A program made the translations under genes and the position numbers. A stretch of 64,000 bases of DNA from DASSFG01 sp035550375 (GTDB taxonomy: Bacteria > Planctomycetota > Planctomycetia > Pirellulales > JAICIG01): positions 1 to 64,000 of the forward strand of contig DASZPH010000007.1 in the NCBI GenBank assembly GCA_035550375.1, given 5' to 3'. Under the pieces are notes generated by a model, which had not been told where the DNA came from, ran no database searches, and saw only the letters and a list, made by a program, of their open reading frames with translations. The stretch's first letter is position 1; each line of letters starts with the position of its first letter. This document shows, piece by piece, positions 44,523 through 52,834 of the stretch.

Positions 44523-45662
44523 TCAGGCCGCTTTCCGTTGCCGCTGCGCCGCTACTTCCTCATAGACTGCCAGCAATTCGCGGCAATTGCAATCGAGCGA
44601 ATGGCGGAGGGCCAGCTCGCGTGCCGCGATGGCCATCGGCCCGCGGTTGGCCGGATTGGCGAGCGGCCGCAAGCATTCGGTTAATTCTTCGACGCTGGCC
44701 GGATCGTTGACGAGGTGTCCCTCGACGCCGGGAGTGATCAACTCACCGGCCCCGTTGTAGCGGCTTGTGACCACCGGCAAGCCGCTGGCCAAAGCTTCGA
44801 GCAACACCAGGCTGCAGGGATCGTAGAAGGTCGGTTGCACGTAGAGATCGGCCGCCGCGTAATAGCGAACCGTGTCGTCCGCCGGCCCAGCATAGATGAC
44901 GGCCGGCTCATTGGCTCCCGCGTCGACCCTTGCCCGACGTTTCCCCCCCACGATGGCCGCTTTGACCTTGTGTCCTTCGTCGCGCAACCGTTTGACGGCC
45001 GAGACGAGCGTGGGCACGCCCTTGAGGCGGAAATTGTGAGCCACAATCAGCAGCAACGTGTCGTCGTCGGTAACGCCCAGCTCGTCGCGGACGACCCGCC
45101 GATAACGAGGCCGGTGATCTGGCGAAAACCGCTCGACGTCGACGCCGTTGTAGACAATCCTGATCTGGCTGCGGCGCACGCCGTGGAAGCGCTCGAAGTC
45201 GCGGGCCACCATGCGCGACAGGGCAATAAAGATCCTCTGTTCGGCCGAGTACTGACTGGTCAACAGCCGCTGAAACTCGCGGTAGCGAGGCAGCCAACGC
45301 GCTGTTTTCCGTTTCAGGCCGCGCAGCCACGGCGGCAAGAGCAGCAGATTCTGCTCGAAAGCCGCGGTGCGCGAACCGCCGTGCGGTTGAAACACGTCGC
45401 AGTGCCAGCCAGACCCCATGTCGTGGACCACGTCGAGCGAAAGCGAATCGAGAAGTCGCCGGGCCGCCAAGGCAAAATCGATCCGCGAAGCGGGCCGGTC
45501 GATTCTGTGCCGGACGATTTCGGGCAATTCGGCCGCAAACTGGCCGGCCACCACGTGGACCTCGTGACCGGCCCTGACGAGCCAGCCCGCATATTGGCTT
45601 GTCCACTGTTCGGCGCCACCGCGCGCCGGGTCGAGACTCTCGATCACGAGTCCGATTTTCAT
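44523..45662 (-). CDS. GT4-type glycosyltransferase of the LPS-core cluster
   Basis: A 379-residue GT-B glycosyltransferase (GT4/WaaG-like). The ATG at 45662 overlaps the stop of the kinase by ATGA. The N-terminal domain starts KIGLVIESLDPARGGAEQWT; the C-terminal donor-binding domain has IVYNGVDVERFSP, LLIVAHNFRLKGVPTLV and the signature DLYVQPTFYDPCSLVLLEAL (the E-x7-E sugar-nucleotide site). It likely adds glucose or another hexose to the heptose core. A longer frame extends upstream to 46463 but that part runs antisense-like through the kinase. Confidence 0.9.
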   Translation of the reverse strand: MKIGLVIESLDPARGGAEQWTSQYAGWLVRAGHEVHVVAGQFAAELPEIVRHRIDRPASRIDFALAARRLLDSLSLDVVHDMGSGWHCDVFQPHGGSRTAAFEQNLLLLPPWLRGLKRKTARWLPRYREFQRLLTSQYSAEQRIFIALSRMVARDFERFHGVRRSQIRIVYNGVDVERFSPDHRPRYRRVVRDELGVTDDDTLLLIVAHNFRLKGVPTLVSAVKRLRDEGHKVKAAIVGGKRRARVDAGANEPAVIYAGPADDTVRYYAAADLYVQPTFYDPCSLVLLEALASGLPVVTSRYNGAGELITPGVEGHLVNDPASVEELTECLRPLANPANRGPMAIAARELALRHSLDCNCRELLAVYEEVAAQRQRKAA

Positions 45663-46552
45663 GGATGCGCTCCCAATCGACGCTCCATGGCGCGCTGCCG
45701 GAGAAGTACGCGGCGGATGAGGCGCTTGTCTGCCAGGCTTAAGCGAGAAACGCCCACGTAGCGCTTGATGAAGGCCATACGGAGCGTGTTGCCGATGCGC
45801 TCGCGAGGCGCCGAATAGGCTAGCTGCGCCAGATCCTTCACAATCCATCGGCCGCGCAGCCAGCGCCGATGCTCGACGCGCTGTAAGTCGATCAGACGGA
45901 TCGCAAAACGCCGGCTGGCCAGTTCTTGGATGAAGAAGTGACAGCAGTAAAAGTCGCGGTGATTGAAGCCCGCCGCGTGAAAACGGTTTGCCACGTCGCC
46001 CACCGCCGTGACCAACGACAAGAGATCGTGATCGCGCCGGGTGCGTTCCGCCGCCGGCACGAAGCGCCGCCGCACAAAGTCGTCGAGTGGGGCAAAGCCG
46101 CACAGTTCTTCCGTCATGAAGAACGACTCGGCGAGGTCGCCGGTGACCTGCTCGCCAAAGGCGACCACGCGCATGGTGTCGATGCCGGCCTGCTTGAGGA
46201 CCGCGACGTTGTCGGCTTCCACCCGACCGGCCGTAGCGCCGCCTCGCGCCCCGAACCACCCCCGCACCCGCTCGGCAAGCGAGCGCACGCGGTGCTTCTT
46301 GAGAAACAGCACGTGTCGGCCGCCGTGCACGGGAAGTTCCAACCGCCAGTTCTCGCGGTCGGGCAGCGCGCGCAGCAGGCGGCCGTTTGAGTTCTTCATC
46401 ACGGCGTCGAAGCTCGCCAGGCCGATTCGCTCCAGTTCGCCGGCGTACTCTTGATCGACCCACATGCGGCCGTCGTCGACGCGGCGCATGCCGGCCGCCC
46501 CCTTCTTACGGGCGTGAGCGACGTCGAAACGGAGGTGGCTGAGATGCGTCAT
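45659..46552 (-). CDS. WaaP/InaA-like lipopolysaccharide-core kinase
   Basis: A 297-residue kinase that likely phosphorylates a core heptose. Protein-kinase-like features are a nucleotide-side Lys in VLFLKKHRVRS, the E of VEADNVAVLKQAGI, the catalytic loop FNHRDFYCCHFF (with catalytic Asp) and the metal-binding IDLQRVEHRR. I chose the ATG at 46552; the upstream one adds only eight residues. It lies 41 bases after waaF and overlaps the GT4 gene by four bases, so these genes are translationally linked. Confidence 0.88.
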   Translation of the reverse strand: MTHLSHLRFDVAHARKKGAAGMRRVDDGRMWVDQEYAGELERIGLASFDAVMKNSNGRLLRALPDRENWRLELPVHGGRHVLFLKKHRVRSLAERVRGWFGARGGATAGRVEADNVAVLKQAGIDTMRVVAFGEQVTGDLAESFFMTEELCGFAPLDDFVRRRFVPAAERTRRDHDLLSLVTAVGDVANRFHAAGFNHRDFYCCHFFIQELASRRFAIRLIDLQRVEHRRWLRGRWIVKDLAQLAYSAPRERIGNTLRMAFIKRYVGVSRLSLADKRLIRRVLLRQRAMERRLGAHP

Positions 46553-46593
46553 GCTTGGTCGCCTTTGGCTCGGCAAAAGGCGACATCGGGTAT

Positions 46594-47649
46594 TCAGGCG
46601 GCTTTAACCGTTTCTCGCGGAGGCAAAAGCTGTTTCAATGCGCGGTAAACTTCGTTGATGTTCAGGTCGAGCATGCAGCGATGGTGCCCCAGGGGACACG
46701 TTCGACGCTGGCACGGCACGCACTCCAGTTCGCGCTGCAGGTGGATCGCCTGCGGATGGTAGTTTTCGCTGAGCCCGATGTGGGTGGGGCCGAACAGGGT
46801 GACGACCGGCACGCCAAAAGCCGCCGCAAAATGACGCGGGCCGCTGTCGGTCGTGACCATGGCTGCCGCTCGACGGACGCACGCCTTGCTCAGGCCGATT
46901 CGGAGGCGTTCTTCGGCCAGGCTGCACACCCGCGGGTGAGCCGCGCCGCGGACGATTTCGGCCGCGATCGCCCGTTCTTGCGGACCGCAGAGAACCAGGA
47001 CGTAGCGGCGGTCGTCGACGGCCAGACGGCGCGCCAGGGAGGCAAAATACGTCGTCGGCCAGAGCTTGGCGGCGCCGTAGGCTCCTCCGGAGTTGAGCAC
47101 AACGACCTGTTTGCCGTGCGGCAGGCGCAGTTTCCGCCAGACTTCGTCGGCGGCCTGCTCGTCGGCCGCGAGCGTGGCCAACTCGACCTGACGCGAAGCG
47201 CTGGGACAGCCGGCCGCGTAGGCCAACTCCAGGTAGTAGTCGAGCGCCGAGACCGGCGCCAGCCGTTTGCCGCTGCGCGGTGGGTAGAGCTTGCGGTTGA
47301 GCAGGATGCCGCGTCCGCCGCGCACATAGCCCAGCCGGTCGCGTGCGCCGCCGAAGCGGGCCAAAAGGGCGGTCCGCCAACTGTTGGGTAACAGGAGTGC
47401 CAGATCGACGCGATCTCGCCGCAGTCGCCGGCAAAGTGCCCAGCCTCGCAGACGCGAATCGGCCGAGCGTGGGTCGTAAAGCAACGGCTCATCGAGCCAG
47501 GGCGTGCCCGCCAGCACGTCGGCCGCCTGGGGACGCATGACTCCCAGGATGCGCGCCGCCGCGAAATGCTCACGCAGCGCACGCAGCGTCGGCGTCGCCA
47601 TCACGACGTCGCCTACCCAGTTCGGCAAAAACACGGCGATCGTTTTCAT
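46594..47649 (-). CDS. waaF: GT9-family lipopolysaccharide heptosyltransferase II
   Basis: A 351-residue GT-B enzyme that adds heptose to the LPS inner core. The N-terminal domain begins IAVFLPNWVGDVVMATPTLR, typical for WaaF. The C-terminal domain has VVLNSGGAYGAAKLWPTTYF, ADVLA and VTTDSGPRHFAAAFGVPVVT followed by LFGPTHIGLSENY, and ends with the Cys-rich ECVPCQRRTCPLGHHRCM block. It follows hldE after 18 bases and precedes the core kinase. Confidence 0.92.
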   Translation of the reverse strand: MKTIAVFLPNWVGDVVMATPTLRALREHFAAARILGVMRPQAADVLAGTPWLDEPLLYDPRSADSRLRGWALCRRLRRDRVDLALLLPNSWRTALLARFGGARDRLGYVRGGRGILLNRKLYPPRSGKRLAPVSALDYYLELAYAAGCPSASRQVELATLAADEQAADEVWRKLRLPHGKQVVVLNSGGAYGAAKLWPTTYFASLARRLAVDDRRYVLVLCGPQERAIAAEIVRGAAHPRVCSLAEERLRIGLSKACVRRAAAMVTTDSGPRHFAAAFGVPVVTLFGPTHIGLSENYHPQAIHLQRELECVPCQRRTCPLGHHRCMLDLNINEVYRALKQLLPPRETVKAA

Positions 47650-47667
47650 GCGGTTCGAGCAAACGGG

Positions 47668-49188
47668 TCAGGCGGCACGCTTTAACGACTCGACGATCTT
47701 GGTCGTCGACACCCCGGCAACAAGCCCGACCACGCAGACTTGCCCACCGTAGGCGGAAACGACTTCATGCCCGACGACCTCGTTAGGCGCGTAGGTGCCG
47801 CCCTTGACCAGCACGTCGGGTCGCAGGCGATGGAGCAGATGGTGCGGCGTGGGTTCGTCAAAGATTACGACGTGGTCGACGGCCGCCAGTGCCGCGAGCA
47901 TCGTCGCCCGGTCGCGCTCGCTGATCACCGGCCGAGTCGGGCCCTTCAGCCGCCGCACGCTGGCGTCGCTGTTCAAGCCCACCATCAGCACGTCGCCCAG
48001 GCGGCGCGCTTCGGCCAGGTAGCTGACATGCCCCACGTGCAACAGGTCGAAGCACCCGTTGGTGAAGACGATCTTTCGAGCCGCGCCGCGATGCGCCCGG
48101 CAGAAACGCTCAAGCTCGTCGAGTCCGCAGATCTTGTCCTGAGGCCAGAGGGCGCGTTCGACCAAATTTGCGTTCGCGTCGGCGGCTCGGCATTCGTCGA
48201 CCAACCGCTGGCGGATTTCGGGGCGGGGAATGACGGCCACGCCGACTTTTTCCACCTCCAGTCCGGCCGCCACGTTGGCGAGTTGTAGCGCCACGGGGGG
48301 CGCCAGCCGGGCGGCCAGCGCCACGCCGATCATCGCCAGGGCCATGTCGCCGGCCCCCGTGATGTCGTACACGGCGCGGGGGCGGGTCGGAAAGATGCTG
48401 GCCGTCCCGTCGCGATCAACTAGGGCCATGCCGTCACGGTCGAGCGTGATGATGCCCAGGTCGAGCCGGAGCTGTTCGCGGAGCCGGCCGGCCGCAACAA
48501 AGGCGTCGGCCGCTGAGTTGATTCGCAGGCCGGTGGCCATCTCGGCTTCGAGCCGGTTCGGCGTCATGCTCGTCGCGCCCTGGTAACGCGAGTAATCGTG
48601 CGAGCGGATCGGGTCGACCAGCAGGGGCACGTTCGCCTGCCGGGCACGGTCGATCAGCTCGCGCAAGAGCGCCGGCGTACAAACTCCCTTGGCGTAGTCG
48701 GAGACGAGGATCACGTCGAACGAGGCCAGCCGATCGAGCAGCGGATCGAGCAGCTCTCGCTGAAGAGACGCGGCGATCGGATCGCGGACCTCGTTGTCAA
48801 CCCGCAACATCTGGTGCGGATGTCGCCCCTGAGCCCGGCCGATGAAACGTTCTTTGACCGTCGTCGGTCGGGAGTGGTCCTCGAGCAAGGCCGAGCTGTC
48901 GACGCCGGCCTCATCGAGCAACCGCCGCACGAGTTCGCCATCGCGGTCGGCGCCGACGACGCCGGCGCACGTGACCTCGGCTCCCAGGCCGCGGAGCATG
49001 TTGCAGACATTGGCCGCACCGCCCAGCCGCGCTTCACGCTGATCGGCGCGCAGCAGAATGACCGGCGCCTCCTGGCTCACCCGCTCGGCGTCGCCGAACG
49101 TGTAACGGTCGAGAATCAAGTCGCCCAGCACCAGCACACGCGGATGGCCTAGGCGATCGAATGCAGAAAGCAGGTCAGGCGAATTCAT
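47668..49188 (-). CDS. hldE: Bifunctional D-glycero-beta-D-manno-heptose-7-phosphate kinase / heptose-1-phosphate adenylyltransferase
   Basis: Makes ADP-heptose precursors for the LPS core. It has about 506 residues from the ATG at 49188. The N-terminal PfkB-type kinase has VLVLGDLILDRYTFGDAERV, RLGGAANVCNMLRGLGAEVT and the anion hole DITGAGDMALAMIG. The C-terminal nucleotidyltransferase has FTNGCFDLLHVGHVSYL and VGLNSDASVRRLKGPTRPVI. E. coli HldE is similar (477). It is the first gene of the hldE-waaF-kinase-GT4 operon. The donor needs the epimerase HldD, which is not in the window. Confidence 0.95.
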   Translation of the reverse strand: MNSPDLLSAFDRLGHPRVLVLGDLILDRYTFGDAERVSQEAPVILLRADQREARLGGAANVCNMLRGLGAEVTCAGVVGADRDGELVRRLLDEAGVDSSALLEDHSRPTTVKERFIGRAQGRHPHQMLRVDNEVRDPIAASLQRELLDPLLDRLASFDVILVSDYAKGVCTPALLRELIDRARQANVPLLVDPIRSHDYSRYQGATSMTPNRLEAEMATGLRINSAADAFVAAGRLREQLRLDLGIITLDRDGMALVDRDGTASIFPTRPRAVYDITGAGDMALAMIGVALAARLAPPVALQLANVAAGLEVEKVGVAVIPRPEIRQRLVDECRAADANANLVERALWPQDKICGLDELERFCRAHRGAARKIVFTNGCFDLLHVGHVSYLAEARRLGDVLMVGLNSDASVRRLKGPTRPVISERDRATMLAALAAVDHVVIFDEPTPHHLLHRLRPDVLVKGGTYAPNEVVGHEVVSAYGGQVCVVGLVAGVSTTKIVESLKRAA

Positions 49189-49551
49189 GGGTGCGGTCTT
49201 CCTTGACACGATCGCCCAGGCGGAGGCTTCAGCGCGCTTGCGGCCGCGCGTTTAAGTGGGCCGCTAACCGTCCGTGGTGCCCGCGAGTTTTACCGCCTTA
49301 GGCAATGCCGGGCAAGGCTAGCCGGATGATTCGCCGGCTCAAATTAACCCGAGCGTAAGTTTTGATCTCGTGCTCTGGCGGATTCGCCGCGGAGTGGCCG
49401 GACGGAGTGTAGCCGTGGGCGAGGCGGCGGTGAGCATAAGCCTCCTTCGCCCCGCCGGGCAGACAAATCGGAACAGCAATAGGCGTAAGCGAGGAGAACA
49501 ACGCAATTTACCTTGCTTGCGCGTCGCGCGTGTCGGGCGCAGCCCGGAGCG
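49189..49551. other. Intergenic region upstream of hldE operon
   Basis: 363 bases between the hldE start and the cupin stop, both on the minus strand. It presumably holds the LPS operon promoter. I see a few short repeats of GC-rich text but no clear dyad and no gene. Confidence 0.45.
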
Positions 49552-50028
49552 TTAATCCAGCACAAACGGGCTGCCCGATACGTCTTCGTGGCGGATTTCG
49601 TCGACCGGTTCCTTGCGTCCCTCCCCGGCGTAAAGCCGGTTGGGGCAGTTGAAGACCCAGCCGGGCACCTCGCCCACGTTCTTGTAGGCGTGTACCACGC
49701 CGGGAGGAATGATCACCGCCTGCATGTTCGACTGGCCGACCACAACCGTCTGTCGACGGCCGTAAGTGGGCGAATGCTGGCGAGCGTCCCAAAGATAGAG
49801 CTTGAAATCGCCGGGTCCCAGGAACGCAAAATAGTCGGACTGGTCGACGTGCTCGTGCGGCCCGCGGGCCACGCCGGGCCGCGTCTCGCTCACGTAGCCC
49901 ATGCGCGGCCAATCGACCGACGCCAACTCGTCCTGGCGGTAGACTTCGACTAACCAGCCCCGCGCGTCGTTGTAACGCTTAAGCGCTTTGAAAACGACGC
50001 CGTCGATCGGTCCAGGTTCGAATAACAA
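49552..50028 (-). CDS. RmlC-like cupin (dTDP-4-dehydrorhamnose 3,5-epimerase-related)
   Basis: A 158-residue cupin: FKALKRYNDARGWLVEVYRQ, SETRPGVARGPHEH (a histidine as in the RmlC active site), VDQSDYFAFLGPGDFKLYLW, MQAVIIPPGVVHAYKNVGEV and a terminal NCPNRLYAGEGRKEPVDEIR. This matches short RmlC-like proteins; full RmlC is about 185 residues. It likely acts on a nucleotide-sugar. It is next to the LPS cluster, which fits surface sugar synthesis. Confidence 0.82.
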   Translation of the reverse strand: MLFEPGPIDGVVFKALKRYNDARGWLVEVYRQDELASVDWPRMGYVSETRPGVARGPHEHVDQSDYFAFLGPGDFKLYLWDARQHSPTYGRRQTVVVGQSNMQAVIIPPGVVHAYKNVGEVPGWVFNCPNRLYAGEGRKEPVDEIRHEDVSGSPFVLD

Positions 50029-50047
50029 AGTTAAACTCCGAAGAAGA

Positions 50048-50134
50048 GTCTTGGGTTTTAGGTCTTGGCTCTTCGATCTACAGATCCGGCCCGAAGCCGA
50101 AGTTCCAAGACCTAAGACCCAAAACCTAAGACCA
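50048..50134. repeat. Degenerate GGTCTTA-type repeats, inverted cluster
   Basis: A left block, GTCTTGGGTTTTAGGTCTTG, and a right block at 50105-50134 (CCAAGACCTAAGACCC, AAAACCTAAGACC) are reverse complements of the same word type. Between them are CTTCG/CGAAG. The whole could fold into one imperfect hairpin. Confidence 0.65.
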
Positions 50135-50368
50135 TCTTAAGTACCAAAAATGCCTGTGAAAACCGCACTTGACCCTCTGCGGGTGATCTCGTATTCTCCC
50201 CGCCACTTCGCGGCTGACGGTCACCTGCTGATCGACAGCAACGGAGCTTAGTCGTCAAAACCACGTGGTTGGGTCTGCATCTGGGAAGACGCAAGCCTTC
50301 CTGCGGACCACGAGGCGCTGTCCGCCAGCACGGATGCGGGCGGCACGCTTCGCTAGAGCGACCAATCG

Positions 50369-50429
50369 CTCCCGGAAACGGATGGCGTCCTTTGCCCCCC
50401 TGGGACCTGTTCTTTCCGGGAGTTTTTTT
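50369..50429 (+). terminator. Long-loop hairpin with T7 tract
   Basis: CTCCCGGAAA (50369-50378) pairs with TTTCCGGGAG (50413-50422), and seven T follow directly. The loop is about 34 bases, longer than a standard intrinsic terminator. It points along the plus strand but no gene precedes it, so it could be the 3' end of a small RNA. Confidence 0.45.
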
Positions 50430-50437
50430 GCGCGCGG

Positions 50438-50541
50438 AGGTCTTGGCCTTTGGGTCTTAGGTTTGGATCTTAGGTCTTGGGTCTTAGGATACGATGGCTG
50501 TAGTTTACTAAGGCCCAAGACTGCCCGAGACCTAGGACCTC
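50438..50541. repeat. Degenerate GGTCTTA/GGTCTTGG repeats, second cluster
   Basis: The words GGTCTTGGCC, GGGTCTTAGG, GGATCTTAGGTCTTGG and GGTCTTAGGA occur within 50 bases. They are followed at 50512-50540 by the opposite-strand words GGCCCAAGAC and GAGACCTAGGACC. It ends 12 bases before the ATG of the oxidoreductase. Confidence 0.65.
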
Positions 50542-50552
50542 TGCCTCCGCCC

Positions 50553-51698
50553 ATGTCGCCGCTCAAGGGAACGCCCACAACGGAACGCTTCTCTTTAGAC
50601 CTCGAGTATCTGCCAAAACTTCCCAAGCAGAAACGGGTGCCGATCGGCTGTATCGGCGCGGGGTTCATCATGGCCGACTGCCATCTTGTGGCCTATCGGC
50701 AGGCCGGCTTCAACCCCGTGGCCATCACCTCCCGCACGCGGGTGCGGGCCCGATCCGTGGCCGATCGCCACGGCATGGCCAAGGTGTATGAGACCTACCG
50801 CGATCTGCTGGCCGACGAAGAGATCGAGGTCATCGACATCGCCGTTCCGCCCGACGCTCAATTTCCCATCATTAAAGAGGCGGTGAAACACAAGGGGCAC
50901 CTGCGCGGCATCCTGGCCCAGAAACCGCTGGGCATGAATTACGAGGAAGCCAGGCAGATTGTGGCCCTCTGCCGGCGGGCCGGAATCACGCTCGCCGTCA
51001 ATCAGAACATGCGCTACGACCAGTCGGTGCGGGCCTGCAAGTGCCTGCTCGACCGCGGCGATCTGGGGGAGCCGGTGCTGGCCACGATCGACATGCGCGC
51101 CATCCCGCACTGGATGCCCTGGCAGGAGCGCTTGGGCTGGGTGACGCTGCGGATCATGAGCATCCACCATCTCGACACGTTTCGGTTCTGGTTTGGTGAC
51201 CCGGCGCGGGTCTTCGCCAGCATCCGGCCCGATCCGCGGACCGCGCGAAAGTTTGCGCATTCCGACGGCATCTGCCTTTACATCCTGGAATACGCCGACG
51301 GCCGGCGGGCCGCCTCGACCGACGACGTCTGGACCGGTCCCGCTCTGGAGGGAGCCGAGGGCGACATCTCCATCCGCTGGCGGGTCGAAGGCACGGCCGG
51401 CATGGCCCGCGGCACGATCGGCTGGCCCGACTATCCCCGCCGCACCCCTAGCACGCTCGATTTCACCACGCTCGCCCGGCCCGGCTACTGGTTTCAGCCC
51501 CGCTGGAAAGAGGTCTGGTTTCCCGACGCCTTCGTCGGCCCGATGGCCCAACTGCTGTGCGCGCTGGAAGAGAACCGCGAGCCGGAGATCAGCGGGCAAG
51601 ACAACCTCAAGACGATGGCCCTGGTTGAGGCCTGCTACCGCTCGGCGGCCGAGCATCGTGCCGTGGCGTTGAGCGAAATCACGGGAAGAAGGAAATAG
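50553..51698 (+). CDS. Gfo/Idh/MocA-family oxidoreductase
   Basis: A 381-residue NAD(P)-dependent sugar/cyclitol oxidoreductase. The N-terminal Rossmann fold has VPIGCIGAGFIMADCHLVAY and DLLADEEIEVIDIAVPPDAQ. The EKP motif of the family appears as AQKPLGMNYEEARQI, with Gln in place of Glu. The substrate domain contains VNQNMRYDQSVRACK and MSIHHLDTFRFWFG, where the HH-D motif resembles the catalytic His. No signal peptide, so probably cytoplasmic. The ATG at 50553 is preferred as the domain begins soon after it. Confidence 0.9.
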   Translation: MSPLKGTPTTERFSLDLEYLPKLPKQKRVPIGCIGAGFIMADCHLVAYRQAGFNPVAITSRTRVRARSVADRHGMAKVYETYRDLLADEEIEVIDIAVPPDAQFPIIKEAVKHKGHLRGILAQKPLGMNYEEARQIVALCRRAGITLAVNQNMRYDQSVRACKCLLDRGDLGEPVLATIDMRAIPHWMPWQERLGWVTLRIMSIHHLDTFRFWFGDPARVFASIRPDPRTARKFAHSDGICLYILEYADGRRAASTDDVWTGPALEGAEGDISIRWRVEGTAGMARGTIGWPDYPRRTPSTLDFTTLARPGYWFQPRWKEVWFPDAFVGPMAQLLCALEENREPEISGQDNLKTMALVEACYRSAAEHRAVALSEITGRRK

Positions 51699-51718
51699 AC
51701 GGAGACGGCCTGCTACGC

Positions 51719-52726
51719 CTATTCCGTCAGCTTCCAGCCGGCGGGGGATACTTCCAGGCCGGAGTGCCCGGCGTATTGATCGTAGACGGCCTCCATCTCG
51801 TCGATCGAGTCGAAGAAACCGACGACGAAGGCCGCGCTGAACGATTCGCCAGCCTGGATCGGCCGGCCGCCGAACTCCTCGATCATGCAGACGTAGCCGC
51901 GCTGGTGGCACCAGGCCTCGCTCACGTCCGACGCCTTGAGGGTCATGCCGGCCAGCCACGGTCCGTCTTTGCCCGTTTTGGCGTCGCGAAGATGGTAGGC
52001 GCGGATCACGCGCCGCGGGACGCTGCCATTCTCTCGCCGATAGATGAACTTCGCGTCTGGCGGAAAATCGGCGTCGAACTCTTTCGCCGGTATCCGCCCG
52101 TGGTAGCTGAGATAGACTTCGCTGAACGTGTCGCCGTGCTGGTGCTTGATGTGCCCCGGCATGTCGACCCGCAAGAACATGGCCGGGCTGGAGTTGACGG
52201 CGTCGACGCGATCGGAGGAAACGAAATAGCGCTTTCCGGCCGGAAACACCATCCGTTGCGTCCAGGTGCTGCCGGCTTTCTTGCCCGGGGCGGCCGATTT
52301 GTACTGGAAGGTCTGCTGGACGGCGACGAAGTCGCTGCCCCGCACCACCATCGGACTGAGCGCCTTGGCCTGCGTGCAGATCTGCGGCCCCTCGATCGAC
52401 CGCTTGGCGATCTTGCCGTGAAAGGCGTTGCCGAACTGGTAAACCATTTCCTTGGGAAGCTGATCGCGGTAAGTCTCGTCGCTCCCCGGTTCCATGATCC
52501 AGTCGACGATGTCGAGCCCGTAGCCCGCGTCGCTAAAGCCCGTTCTCTTGTCGAGGAACGAACCGGCGGCCACGCCCGTAACGTATCCCTTTTTCCGCAC
52601 CACCGCCTCGAGTTCGGCCGTGCTGATCTTGATCTGCTGATCGTCGTCAACGACCTCGTAATCGGCGCCCAGCGCCGGCAAGGCAAGGCCGAATACCAGA
52701 CAGCAATAGTAAGTACGGCGGATCAC
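51719..52726 (-). CDS. Secreted protein of unknown function
   Basis: 335 residues with a signal peptide (YYCCLVFGLALPALGA). The rest is a soluble, beta-rich protein: QQIKISTAELEAVVRKKGYV, GYGLDIVDWIMEPGSDETYR, MVFPAGKRYFVSSDRVDAVN. I recall similar exported proteins in planctomycete genomes but no function. It converges on the oxidoreductase gene with 20 bases between the stops. Confidence 0.8.
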   Translation of the reverse strand: MIRRTYYCCLVFGLALPALGADYEVVDDDQQIKISTAELEAVVRKKGYVTGVAAGSFLDKRTGFSDAGYGLDIVDWIMEPGSDETYRDQLPKEMVYQFGNAFHGKIAKRSIEGPQICTQAKALSPMVVRGSDFVAVQQTFQYKSAAPGKKAGSTWTQRMVFPAGKRYFVSSDRVDAVNSSPAMFLRVDMPGHIKHQHGDTFSEVYLSYHGRIPAKEFDADFPPDAKFIYRRENGSVPRRVIRAYHLRDAKTGKDGPWLAGMTLKASDVSEAWCHQRGYVCMIEEFGGRPIQAGESFSAAFVVGFFDSIDEMEAVYDQYAGHSGLEVSPAGWKLTE

Positions 52727-52834
52727 GGGATTCGCTCCACGCAGAAAACGCTTCGACGATGCGCCACTTGAATCAGCATCTATTCAAAAATGCGGGACTC
52801 CGGCCAGGCGATCCGGGAACGCCGCCCCGCGTGA

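Larger units (their letters stand above)
50029..50552. other. Repeat-rich intergenic region
   Basis: 524 bases between the divergent cupin and Gfo/Idh/MocA genes. It holds two clusters of a GGTCTTA/GGTTTTG-type repeat (50048-50134 and 50438-50541) and a hairpin with a T7 run (50369-50429). In-frame extension of the oxidoreductase back to 50265 has noise-like composition. Confidence 0.6.

Noticed and set aside
50265..50552. N-terminal extension of the Gfo/Idh/MocA gene
   Set aside because: The extra 96 codons run through simple GGTCTTA repeats and a hairpin; the Rossmann domain starts soon after 50553.
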